DNA from: Archegozetes longisetosus
Lineage: Eukaryota > Arthropoda > Arachnida > Sarcoptiformes > Trhypochthoniidae
Assembly (NCBI GenBank): GCA_018873245.2
Contig: JAEMBT020000105.1
Span: 1-64,000, forward strand
Length of the DNA: 64,000 bases
Reading direction: 5' to 3'
Of the stretch, positions 33,985-43,949 are shown one piece after another (position 1 is the stretch's first letter; every line of letters begins with the position of its first letter). Both the position numbers and the translations under genes were made by a program. A model generated the notes under the pieces. The model had not been told where the DNA came from, did not search any database, and was given only the letters and a program-made list of their open reading frames with translations.

Positions 33985-34155
33985 CGTATAGCGTCAAAAT
34001 AGCGAAAAAATAATAGCGAAAGTCAAAATAGCGAAACCTAAATAGCGAAACAATAATAGCGAAACCTTAATAGCGAATCAAAAATCGCGAAACAATAATA
34101 GCGAAACCTTAATAGCGAATAATAATTAGCGAAAACGTAAATAGCGAAAATACTG
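33985..34155 (+). repeat. MULE 1 left end: iterated TAGCGAAA words
   Basis: About a dozen copies of AATAGCGAAA or close variants at irregular 10-17-bp spacing. The right end (39,030-39,147) carries the complementary words TTTCGCTATT. The dense, irregular reiteration looks like a cluster of protein-binding sites rather than a simple microsatellite. Confidence 0.85.
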
Positions 34156-34554
34156 TCTAATTTCCTATTATAATTCTTAAAAACAATAACATTACATTTA
34201 ACTAACCTGAATTATGTTAAGACGCGCAGGTGTGCATTTTTGATTTAATCCTTTAAAATTTTCGAAGCTGAAATTGAAACCTTAAGATACAAATCATTTT
34301 CTAATTAGTCTCTTTACTGAACACAACGCATTTCTTTAAAATTTTGTTTGTGCTATTTTATTTGGATTTTTTGTTGATATTTGGACGTATCTTCATATTA
34401 TTAAAGGTAAAGAAAACTTATTTTTATATAGTTGTATTAATAGTTTTAGTTATATGATAGACAAATTTTTTTTGGTAGGACAAAAGTATTTAGATTTATG
34501 CTAAACTTTATTTTCATTTTCGTCGCACGCGATTAAAAAATTTTAAGTTTTGCT

Positions 34555-34930
34555 CGCCCCTTAACTTTTTCGACTTTCCTCAACTTTTCTCAACTTTCTC
34601 CAACTTTTCTCAATTTTCTCAACCTTTTACAACATTTTCAACTTTCTCCAACTTTTCTCAACTTTTTCCAACTTTTCTCAACTTTTTCCAACTTAAATTT
34701 CTTGAGTTTTTTCGGCTTTAGGAAACTTTTTTCCTTTTCTCTACTTATTTATCCAACTAGTTTTATCCAACTTTTTCGACTATTCTCAACTTTTTCGACT
34801 TTCTTAATTTTTTTTCCGCTTTAGTAAACCTTCATCAACTTTTCTCAACTTTTATCCAGCTTCATTCAACTTTTCTCCACTTATATAAACTATTTAGTTG
34901 ACTTTTTTCAACTTTTTAATCGACTATTCG
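34555..34930. repeat. Degenerate CAACTTTTCT minisatellite
   Basis: About 25 copies of a 10-13-bp pyrimidine-rich unit (TCAACTTTTC, CCAACTTTTC, TCGACTTTTC variants) lie upstream of the MULE 1 transposase. It has strong strand asymmetry (C and T on the plus strand). It may be part of the promoter region or only slippage. Confidence 0.85.
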
Positions 34931-35080
34931 CAATTCTCTAAACATTACTTTAAAATCACTTCTTTTCAATATGACGCATTGAATGGAATATGATTATTCC
35001 TCGCTCAGCTAGCTAAATCCAATTACATCTTATTTAACTCGCTTCACGAAATTTTTAGAAACAACTCATTTGTTCCTAGG

Positions 35081-36526
35081 ATGCCTTTGCACTTTGTTAT
35101 GAGCAATAAAAACTGTCAGCTTTTAAAGCATGATGGCTTTTTATTCAGGAAAGATAAGACGTTGCCAACTGCGCAGTATTGGAAATGTGTTCAATATGCC
35201 CCTTGTGAGTGTAAAGCGAGAGTTGTGACTTCCAATGATAAAGTTGTAAAATATAAAAATATTCATAATCATGTGATTGATACTGCTTCCGTACGAGCCA
35301 AAGAAGTTCTACAAGATATGAAAGAAAGAGCAACGACAACACAGAGAACAACTAATGAAGTTATCGCGGATTCGACCGTTGGACTTGAAGCATCAGTTGC
35401 GGCATCAGTTCCCGATTTTAATTTATTAAAACGAACCATGCAACGTAAACGACAAATTTTAAATCACGCACCTGCAAATCCTCATAATATGCATGAACTT
35501 GATATCCTAGAACAATACCGCACAACCCTGACAAATCAGGAGTTTCTTTTGTATGATAGTCGTACAGATGATGACGAAGATGAAGAATCTGAAGAACGTG
35601 GTATTTATTTCATTTTTGCAACACGTGCTAGTCTTCAGCGTTTGAGTCAAAGTCAACACTGGTTTGCTGATGGAACTTTTAAATCATGCCCTAAACTTTT
35701 CAGTCAATTGTACACCATACATTGTGTTCAACATCAAACAGTTTTACCTTCCGTTTACATTCTGATGACAAACAGAAGAGAATCAACATACCATCGTGTT
35801 TTTGAAACTCTAAAAGAACTTCAACACAATCTTAATCCAGTTTCAATTTTGACTGACTTTGAAAGAGCATCGATTAATGCATTTCAAACATCATTTCCCA
35901 ATTCAGTTCATCGTGGCTGTTTCTTTCACCTAACTCAAAATATTTAGCGAAAAATTCAAGAAAATCATGAAATACAACATCGTTACATCAATGAGCCTGA
36001 ATTCGCAGCAAATATTAAAAAATTGGCATGTCTTTCTTATGTTCCCGTTGCTGACGTAACAATTGCCTACGATGCACTAATGACTTCAGAATTCTTCGAA
36101 AATAATGAAATTCTCCGTCCGCTTCTCGATTATTTCGAGGACAACTATGTAGGTCGTCTTCCGAGAGCTTTGCGTCGAACGAATCGTCTTCAACCTTCAT
36201 TTTCAGTTGAAATGTGGAATCAATATGATTCAGCTCTCCAAGACGTTTCTAAAACTAATAATAATATTGAAGGCTGGCATAGACGTTTTAGCTCTTTATT
36301 GGGTGCACAACATCCAACTATTTGGAAATTTATAGATGTTTTGATGAAAGAAGAAAGTCTTACAGAATTTCAGATAAACCAATACGTTGCAGGCACTCTT
36401 CCACGTTCAAACAAAGCCAGTACTGCAGTAGCGAAGCGGGTCAAGAATCAAGTCACTCAATATAACCGTCAGAATATTTTGGACTATCTTAATGCTTTAT
36501 CCAATAATATTAATTTAAATGTTTGA
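35081..36526 (+). CDS. MULE 1 transposase with FLYWCH finger; one in-frame stop
   Basis: A single frame of 481 codons from ATG 35,081 is broken only by TAG at 35,945-35,947, where relatives usually have Trp or Tyr. The N-terminal FLYWCH-type finger shows AQYWKCVQYAPCECKARVV and NIHNHVID. The MULE catalytic core shows WFADGTFKSCPKLFSQLY (first Asp), ILTDFERASINAF (second Asp), RGCFFHLTQ (Cys/His), and, after the stop, NNNIEGWHRRF (Glu). All catalytic positions are kept. The enzyme would mobilise MULE 1 and probably the GCGAAA-ended non-autonomous copies. The near-intact frame implies a recent insertion. Confidence 0.9.
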
Positions 36527-37018
36527 ATTTATGTATAATAATTCTGTAATCGAATTTCATATATATATATATATATATTAATGCTTTTCCAAAAGAATGC
36601 ACTTTTCTGGCGATTTTTGCTATGCATTTAATGATAGAAAATTTTTATGAATTAGGTGCGAAATCAAAGACGCCTTTCTGTCCGAGTTTGACCAGCATAC
36701 CCCCTGTAGCTAAGGATTAATCAAAGCTTTGATAGAAAAGTTTAATTCAAACTTTTGATTTCATTTGACTTTCATATGTCAAGTGAATGGTTTCTGAGTT
36801 TGACTACAGTATAAAACTTTATTGATTTGAAAGTGAAAAGTCTAAACTTTTTTAATAAATTTTCAATTGAAGTTCATGAAGTTTTAAATATGTAATTAAT
36901 TGAGATATAGTTTAAGTTTAATAAAAACCTTTCAATTTATCAACTTTGTGCTAAAATCTTAGTAAAAGTTTTTATTTTACTCTAATTGGAAAATTATTTT
37001 TTCAAATTTTAATATAAA

Positions 37019-37963
37019 ATGCCTTATACGAAAAAGCGTAAATCAATTTTCGGCAGTGTATTAACACCGATCAGCACAAACATTTCAAATACAAACAATA
37101 CAAAAAGGAAAAAATGTTTATTTCAAAATAACATTCAGGATCTCATACAAACTGAAAAAATAATTGAATCAACTAATGAAGCCAACGAAAATATTTATGA
37201 AAGAGTGAGTAGTGATAGTGTTTGTTGCGATAAAAATCATATTTTAAAGTTTACTAATAGTGAAAAAAATGAAATTATCAACTATTTCAATTCAATTAAA
37301 ACTAATGAACAAAAAAATGAATACTTGAAATCTGTAGTAATCCCTCAAAGCTTTATTGATAAAACTGAAACTTTTAAGCCTCGGAGCTCTAATTTTGAAT
37401 ATTATGCTCAATTTAGTGACAAAAATAATAATAATATGGTAGTCCGTGAGAAGGTTTGTGTCAATGCATTTTTGAAATTACATAACATTAAGTATTCTAG
37501 ACTTAGAAATAAAATACTTAAGAATCGTAATGAAACTGAAGATAAACGAGGTAAACATAGTTCACATTATTCAATACCATTAGAAGTAGAAATAGATATT
37601 AGAGAATTTATTGAGAATTATCCCTCTCGTGAATCTCATTATAGTCTTTCAGTAAGAACTGGAAGAAAATATATTGAATCAAATAAAAATATTGCCATAC
37701 TTTATCGAGAATTTATTGATATGTATCCTGAATATGATAGATATGTGAATTATCTATTTTTCTATCATATATTTAAAGACTGTAATGTCGGTTTTGGCTT
37801 TCCGAGAAGTGATATTTGTGGTACATGTGAAGAATTAAGTGTCAAAATAAAATCATTGATTAGTGAAAAAAATAATTCTTTAGAGACTGAAATAAAAAGT
37901 ATACTAAACAACCATCAAATTGAAGCAAAATTTTTCTATAAACTTCAAAGTGAACTTTCCTAA
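37019..37963 (+). CDS. N-terminal part of an unassigned transposase-like protein
   Basis: A 314-residue frame with a Lys-rich start, then RGKHSSHYSIP, FIENYPSRESHYS, YVNYLFFYHIFKDCNVGF and a C-x-x-C pair in SDICGTCEELS. I recall a widespread, mostly unnamed arthropod/cnidarian family with RGxH...ESHY...F..PxxDxCxxC that normally continues into a DDE-like domain; here the frame ends where the MITE fragment begins, so the catalytic half is lost. Its place between TTAA-flanked inverted ends suggests it is that element's transposase. Family assignment is uncertain. Confidence 0.6.
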   Translation: MPYTKKRKSIFGSVLTPISTNISNTNNTKRKKCLFQNNIQDLIQTEKIIESTNEANENIYERVSSDSVCCDKNHILKFTNSEKNEIINYFNSIKTNEQKNEYLKSVVIPQSFIDKTETFKPRSSNFEYYAQFSDKNNNNMVVREKVCVNAFLKLHNIKYSRLRNKILKNRNETEDKRGKHSSHYSIPLEVEIDIREFIENYPSRESHYSLSVRTGRKYIESNKNIAILYREFIDMYPEYDRYVNYLFFYHIFKDCNVGFGFPRSDICGTCEELSVKIKSLISEKNNSLETEIKSILNNHQIEAKFFYKLQSELS

Positions 37964-38190
37964 AAACGAATTGGCATTAAATAAGCAAAAATGAAAAAAC
38001 TAGATGTAAATGATGTTCTAGTTACTATTGAATATCGAAATTTTGAAAATTCATAACTTCGCATTACAGGGAATTTTGAAATCCGCTTTGCATATTCTTA
38101 AATAGAGTATACTTAGATTGAAATCCAAGAAAATTCTGTGGGTTTACATTCAGGCGTAGCTATAGCTTTGTCAAGTCATGCCGATATGTA
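37960..38190 (-). mobile_element. Single-arm fragment of the foldback MITE
   Basis: Inverted match of 39,165-39,453, one arm of MITE copy 2, starting at the arm's inner end (CCTAAAAACGAATTGG) and ending at TATGTAATGG near its tip. It truncates the preceding gene. The deepest layer of a five-level nest. Confidence 0.75.
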
Positions 38191-39029
38191 ATGGACGGCG
38201 GCTAAAATGTCGCGTAAAACATATATGAAATAATACGCAACAGTTGAAGTGCTCAGTTGTATTGATTAAAAGGTCGTGTCATTATCATCAAAGCCAGAGC
38301 GTTATTACTGTCGGCCGGTCAAACAGCCTTTTTTTTCTTTTTTGAGGATGAATGTTTAAACGGTTAGCCTGCTTCAATAATGTAAGTTACGCTTTTCAAA
38401 GTGCCTTTTCTGTCCGAGCGTGACCACAAATTTGAATAGCGCGAATCAAAAACGTTTGAAAGCCTTATCAGCAAACTTTTTGATTTTATTTAAATTTGGA
38501 TTTTTAGAGACTAGCTCATATTAGTTAAACTTTATAGTTCAAGAAATTGCAGTTTAAATAATGAGCACAAGCCTTACGAAACAATATTTTATTAAAAAAA
38601 ATTATTCGCAAATTATTGACGATAGAGTAATCCAAAAATCCAAATTTAAATAAAATCAAAAGTTTGAGTGAAACCGTCTTATCAAAACATTGACTAATCC
38701 TTAGCTACAGGGGGTCTGCTTGGTCAAACTCGGACAGAAAGGCGTCTTTGATTTCGCGCCTAATTCACCAAAATTTTCTATCATTATATGCACAGCAAAG
38801 ATCGCCAGAAAAGTGCATTTCTTTTGGAAAAGCCTTAATATATTAACTTACATTCATTTTGCCAGAATATAATTTGTATCTCTAATACGTTTCAAACATT
38901 AAATTCATAAAGAAAAGAATGTTTTGTTATTCTACAAACAATTAATAACATGTAACATTTGATAGTAATATTTGTAGCCGCATTACTAATTCTTTGGCGA
39001 GTACAGTCAATACGAAAAATTTGAACATA

Positions 39030-39147
39030 TTTTCAATATTCGCCATTTTTGTATTCGCTATTATTGTTTCGCTATATCTGTTTCGCTATTTGTTTTTCGC
39101 TATTTTGACGTTCGCTATTTTGACTTTCGCTATTTTGACATAGAATC
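39030..39147 (-). repeat. MULE 1 right end: iterated TTTCGCTATT words
   Basis: About seven copies of TTCGCTATTTTG-type words, the inverted partner of 33,985-34,155. It ends GACATAGAATC next to the duplication TCCATTACA. Confidence 0.85.
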
Positions 39148-39156
39148 TCCATTACA

Positions 39157-40660
39157 TATCTATATATTTATTATCAGCATGACTTGACAAGCTAAAGAGT
39201 ATCAAGCCACATCCACCTCCAGCCACTTCTAAGCTACGCCTACCAAAAAAATTGTAAGCCACTCCCACCAAAATTTTCTTGAATTTCAATCTAAGTATAC
39301 TATTTAAGAATATGCAAGCGGATTTTCAAAATTCCTTCTGTATGCGAAGTTATGAATTTTCAAAATTTCGATATTCCAATAGTAACTAGAACATCATTTA
39401 CATCTAGTTTTTTCATTTTTGCTTATTTAATACCAATTCGTTTTTAGGAAAGATATAGACGTATATCTTATATCTTAGTAGTCTTATCGAAAATACTTAA
39501 AATAAAAAAATTCATCTCATTCATACCGACCCATATTAGATGGGCTCTCTCAAAACATGTTCCTTTGAGTGGATTGCATGAATGGCGGCATATTTCATTC
39601 ACACACCTCAATCTCCAACCAATTTTTATTTTAGCATCATTCGTTGGCATCATTGAAGATGAACACTTTATACATCGGGCATGAGTGGTAGTATATCCCT
39701 GGTTGGAATGAGTTTAAACCTCTCTAAGAATTCAGTTACAGATTCTTCATCTGAGAAGTTATTTAGCTTAAGTCTTGAATCATCAAATTCTGGAAATTGA
39801 TTTATTGCTATTTGATTAAATATAAATAAAATTACTCTGGAAGAGGCAGTACACAGTGGAAAATTTGTCAGAAATTTGGAATAATATTAGACGTCGTTTG
39901 AGTTGCCATTCCAATTTCTAACACTAAACACTGTACTCCCGCATTGTTGTAAACAGGATAGTGCTAGGATCCGAAGGTAATCATTACTCAAAAGTAACCA
40001 CTTCTGGTCTCTCCAGCTAGACTTGTATCATAATCCAACAATGGAGAGTCAACCCGCCTATGAGCACGTTTGGTGTATTTTGTGTGAATGAATGTGTTTA
40101 AAATATAAAAATAAAATTATAAAATTTATAAAATAAAAAATTGTGGTATTTAGTACTTAAATTGAAAATCTCAATTTTGATTAAATTTACTTTTAAAAAG
40201 CTTAATAAATAAAATAACAAATAAAAAATATTTAGACTTACACTTAGAGTAGAACTGGTGAGAGTAAAATTCACAAAAAACAAAATTTTGACTAAAAACT
40301 GAATTTAACGCACTTATTTAAAAAATCAAAACACGTGTTGATGTATAATAAATAAGCAAAAATGAAAACATTAGACATAAATGATGTTCTAGTTACTATT
40401 GGAATATCGAAATTTTGAAAATTCATAACTTCGCCCACAGAAGAAATTTTGAAAATCTGCTTGCATATTTTTAAATAGTATGTTTAGATGGAAATTCAAG
40501 AAAATGTTGGTGGGAGTGGCTTAAAAATTTCTTGGTGGTCGGAGCTTAAAAGTGGTAGGAGGTGGGCGTGGTTTGAGACTTTTGTTTGTCATGTCATGCT
40601 GATAACAAACACATAAATGCAATGGCTAAACCATTTTCACGCAAAAGTAAAAGCCAGCCA
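39157..40660. other. Rest of MITE copy 2: left arm, centre, right arm
   Basis: The left arm continues to about 39,453 and the right arm covers about 40,330-40,660. The 880-bp centre has no gene that I can support; it differs from the centre of copy 1, so centres are exchanged or captured. Confidence 0.6.
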
Positions 40661-41860
40661 AAACTCTGGAATCAATAGTGTGAAACAAATCCAATTGCAT
40701 CTCAAAAAATCTAATCCAGTCGATAGAATTACGTGGTAAAACTGGTTCAGAAACTTGAGGCAAAATCATCTGATTAAGATATTTTTTATTAACAGCATTT
40801 TCATCTTCAATAGATCACCAACATTTTTAATTCTATCATCTTTAGTATTGAAACTTAATTTTCTTTCAAACAACAGAACATTTTGATACAAATATATTTT
40901 TGTACAGCATCATTAATATCGTTAGGCAAAGTTAAATTTTTAATAGTTTTATTATTCATATCAATATCTTCATTCATTCCGAGAAAATTTCTTAAAATTT
41001 GATCTGTTCTTTCAATAAAGTATGTTTTATTATCAACGTCTTTTGGTCTTCAGGATCTTCAACATTAATCGTTTAGTTTCTATGTCAATTATTGTCATTT
41101 GTTAGTTTAGATCCTATTCCAGGATCCATTTACACTCTTTTATGCCTAGACATAATTCCAAAAGTTTGCTTATAATTACTCATTTATTATATGATCAAAA
41201 TTCTTTCTAAATTTCAATTCTTTTGACTTTTCGTCAATCAATAAGAAGCTATATGGTTCTGAGGTTGCAGATTTAAAATATCGTTTAGACGTTTCTTTAT
41301 CCACATCTAAACAATGGTTTCTTTGAATTTCAGTCAATTATGTTTCATTAGAAACATTGTAAAATCTAAAATAATTGCACTGTAGTCGTATATCTTTTGG
41401 AGTTGCAAAATGGCTTGGACTTAAATAAATTAATGAACCATTTTTCTTTTTACTTCTAATAGAAAGATCTATAATCAGATGTTGATCAGCATCAGTTACA
41501 AAATCACCGAATACAATTAAATTCTGATATTCTTTATCTAAATCATCAACATTCACAATATCATCTTTACTTGAACTGAATATAGCTACTTGAAAGTCCT
41601 CACCTGTTTCATCTTTCATGGTTTCGTTAACTTCGAAAAAATCTTGCAGCACTTGGTATTTACTTTCAGTCAAGTCTTTTGCATAAATGTAATCTTGTTA
41701 TAGTATAAGTAATAAGATTGATTAACAAGTTAGATTTTCCGCATCCACTTGAACCACAAATCAAAAGTCTAAAAGGCCATAAAGGTGCCAAAACATGCTT
41801 ATTTATGAATTCTTCTTTATCATTATCATAGTTGATAGTTGAAGCGCCAAAATTATCCAT
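40661..41860 (-). mobile_element. Fragment of a second virus-like (Polinton-type) element, fossil
   Basis: Minus-strand remnants include a packaging ATPase (below) and, downstream of it, a segment with TIKNLTLPNDINDAV that resembles fibre-like proteins with NxTIxNLxxPxxxxDA repeats. It continues on the other side of MITE copy 2 at about 33,850-33,943. Only a fragment remains and the ends are not visible. Broken, several breaks. Its ATPase differs strongly from that of the first Polinton, so it is a different family. Confidence 0.6.
41170..41860 (-). pseudogene. Virus-like packaging ATPase, second family, fossil
   Basis: Blocks in order on the minus strand: PLWPFRLLICGSSGCGKSNL (P-loop), YQNLIVFGDFV (Walker B region), then YLSPSHFATPKDIRLQCNYF (sensor segment) and PYSFLLIDEKSKELKFRKNF (C-terminal block, near 41,220-41,270). 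This is the order of A32-type packaging ATPases of Polintons and related viruses. Broken, a few breaks. Confidence 0.78.
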
Positions 41861-42136
41861 TTAATTATTTTAAACAAAGGATTTTAACAAAAATAATAGG
41901 TTGAAACAATTGCACAAGGCAATCGAAACAATAGTGAAAGCTAAACAACTGTACTCCAACGCATCCGCATCTAAGTTGTGAAGCCCACTTTGGTCTGCCG
42001 TCTCCGAAGAACTTCGACACAGCAATCACCAAGCCAAATGAATGCAACATTCCTCCAGCCATCAGAAAATGCACCGCGAAATCAGGTAAGACGTCTTTAT
42101 TTATCCCCATTTCTCTACTAATCCCTCTCCCTATGC

Positions 42137-42670
42137 ATGCTTCCCGCCATTTTATTTGTTTACATCCGCTCGCTCTCTTTTACCTTTACACACAGAAGCG
42201 CCTACGCCTACTCGAACAGCTACCCACCTCTACTTCACCCTCCCCGCACCCCACAGAGTACTCCCTTCGTTTTCCAAACCTGGGCCATAAATGCTATGCT
42301 AGCCTCAATGGCCCCCTCCCTCTTACTGCTAGCCGGCGATATCGAACTCAATCCAGGCCCCTCCCTTCCCTCCCAATTAAATATCCTTCAACTGAATATA
42401 AATCGTATCAGAAACAAACTACCCGCGCTCACCAATTTCCTATCCCTCCATCAAATACATATAGCTGCCCTCCAGGAAACCAAAGTAACTCCCCGAGCAC
42501 AAACTCCCGAAATCCCTGACTACTTCCCCATCAGACTAGACCGCAAACAAGGCCCCGGAGGCGGCCTTATCTTTTACAGTCACAGCTCCATTGCATATTC
42601 TACCCACACCCCCTCTGTCTCCTCCCAAAAAACCTGTAGAAATGCAAGCCTGCTCGATATTCATAGATAA
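42137..42670 (+). CDS. LINE ORF2 N-terminus: 2A-like peptide and endonuclease
   Basis: Residues about 62-75 read LLLLAGDIELNPGP, a full match to the 2A ribosome-skipping consensus DxExNPGP (DNA 42,338-42,361). An AP-endonuclease-type domain follows directly: LNILQLNINRIRNKLP, then IAALQETKV with the catalytic Glu, and GPGGGLIFYS. The frame stops at 42,670, inside the endonuclease, so the copy is truncated. In the family the endonuclease nicks target DNA to prime reverse transcription, and the 2A would separate it from an upstream product. In frame before the 2A are about 60 residues without a recognised domain. Confidence 0.85.
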   Translation: MLPAILFVYIRSLSFTFTHRSAYAYSNSYPPLLHPPRTPQSTPFVFQTWAINAMLASMAPSLLLLAGDIELNPGPSLPSQLNILQLNINRIRNKLPALTNFLSLHQIHIAALQETKVTPRAQTPEIPDYFPIRLDRKQGPGGGLIFYSHSSIAYSTHTPSVSSQKTCRNASLLDIHR

Positions 42671-42873
42671 GTGCACTTACACAACAGTAAACATCTATAA
42701 CCCTCCCCTACCAAAAGCACCCCAGCAGTACAACCCCGACCTTCAACCCATTTAAAATCTACCAACCCTATCATTGTAAGCGACTTCAATGCCCACCACC
42801 CTACCTGGTTCAAATCACAACCCTCGACACCCGCGGAAACCTGCCTCATCAAATCGAGCCCCTCCTCTGATAC

Positions 42874-43949
42874 GGTATCACGTCAAAAGAGCGAAACCAT
42901 AAAACGAATACAAAATGAGCGAATCAAAAGGGCGAAAAGTAGTTATAGGCGAAAACAAAGAGAGCGCATGACAAAACAGCGAACAAAAACAAAAACAAAT
43001 TTTAGTTACCAAATGCTCTATTGTGATTATTATTGTAATTATTATTGTGGTTCTATTGTAATATTTAATCATCTTATTATCTAATCATCTAATTGGTAAG
43101 CGCTTTTTAACATATCATAATTATATATTAAAATATATCCCTATACTCCCGGAATCACATATACTGCTCAGGGGCTAAGAAGTGCGTATAATTTGGTGCA
43201 AAAGACCTCATGGAGCCCACGTACTCGATGATGAAACAACTAACTTGATCTCTTGAGGAACCCTAATGGGCCTGCGGTTTTCCGATTCCGGGTTCATACC
43301 AAAACTAGTTTAACTACACTGTAACTTAAATTACTTGACTTTACTGTAACATGACTCTATTGTAACTTAACTTTACTATAACTTAACTTTACCGTGTTTA
43401 ACTTTACAGTGACTTAACTGTGCTGTAACTTAACTTTACTGAAACTGAACCTGATTAATTTCATTAACCTCGAGTAAACCGAAATATATATTTTTACGTG
43501 AGTGAAGATTGCCCAAAACCCACGTTATGTAGAAGCACAATTAATAAGTTTAGGAAAACAGGTTTCATAAAAAATTATTTATTAAGAAAATCAATTAAAA
43601 GTGTATAATGGATGTGAAGTCGTCAACGCACGTCCGAACAAAAGGAAGACAAACAATTAATTCACAAAAAGGGGTGTAAAACCAGTTTTATACTAGAGAG
43701 ACGTGCGCTGCAAGGGTAGTTCAGAAAGTATGAGTAGTATATTAATGGATAAATACAAACATTATTTCTAACTATAAGTAAGTTTCCTATTAATAGTGTA
43801 TATTTTATGAGGTTATTTGGCTTCCGCTCATATTGTTTAAAACCCATTTGATTTTCGTACTTTTGGTTTTCGCACATTTGGTTTTCGCTCATTTTGTTTT
43901 CGCCCTTTTTGTATTAGCTCTTAAGTATTCGCCTTTTTGACATGGAGCC
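42874..43949. mobile_element. Non-autonomous MULE with GCGAAA-type ends
   Basis: 1,076 bp, flanked by 9-bp duplications CTCTGATAC (42,865-42,873 and 43,950-43,958). Ends share CAYGTCAAAARRGCGAA with MULE 1 and contain repeated GAGCGAA / TTCGCTC words. No transposase inside; frames are short. Inner sequence includes a stretch of TAACTTAACTTTACTG-like repeats (43,320-43,450). Confidence 0.88.
43320..43455. repeat. Tandem TGTAACTTAACTTTAC repeats
   Basis: About seven degenerate copies of a 15-20-bp unit (ACTGTAACTTAACTTTACTG variants) inside the non-autonomous MULE. Confidence 0.7.

Larger units (their letters stand above)
36582..38834 (+). mobile_element. TTAA-flanked DNA transposon nested in MULE 1
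   Basis: Inverted ends of about 165 bp, TGCTTTTCCAAAAGAA left and GGCTTTTCCAAAAGAA right, are flanked by TTAA at 36,578-36,581 and 38,835-38,838. TTAA duplication is typical of piggyBac and Kolobok. Inside is a plus-strand gene (37,019-37,963), then a fragment of foldback MITE. Sequence near 38,400-38,520 and 38,630-38,700 repeats parts of the ends, so the right half is rearranged. The superfamily is not settled. Confidence 0.82.
33985..39147 (+). mobile_element. MULE 1 with iterated GCGAAA-type ends
   Basis: Nine-base duplications TCCATTACA (33,976-33,984 and 39,148-39,156) flank the element. Ends share GTCAAAATAGCGAAA and are built from many copies of a TAGCGAAA-type word in opposite orientations left and right. 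A MULE transposase lies on the plus strand. The element is enlarged by a TTAA transposon at 36,582-38,834. A non-autonomous relative sits at 42,874-43,949. Confidence 0.88.
33944..40660. mobile_element. Foldback MITE copy 2, expanded by a nested MULE
   Basis: Outer ends GTTGGCTTTTACTTTTGCGT (33,944) and its inverted partner at 40,640-40,660 belong to the family of 18,141-19,664. Nine-base target duplications AAACTCTGG flank it (33,935-33,943 and 40,661-40,669). The left arm is interrupted at 33,985 by MULE 1 and resumes at 39,157. The centre (39,454-40,330) carries no recognised gene; the right arm covers about 40,330-40,660. Confidence 0.85.

Noticed and set aside
34555-34930. Coding region rich in Ser/Leu/Phe
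   Set aside because: The repetitive pyrimidine tract has no frame with a start, and repeat slippage explains the pattern.
41865-42110. Minus-strand 81-codon frame next to the virus-like ATPase
   Set aside because: It overlaps the GC-rich start of the LINE and has no family features.
42133-42519. Second plus-strand frame overlapping the LINE endonuclease
   Set aside because: It is a shadow of the endonuclease frame caused by high C content; it has no recognisable domain.
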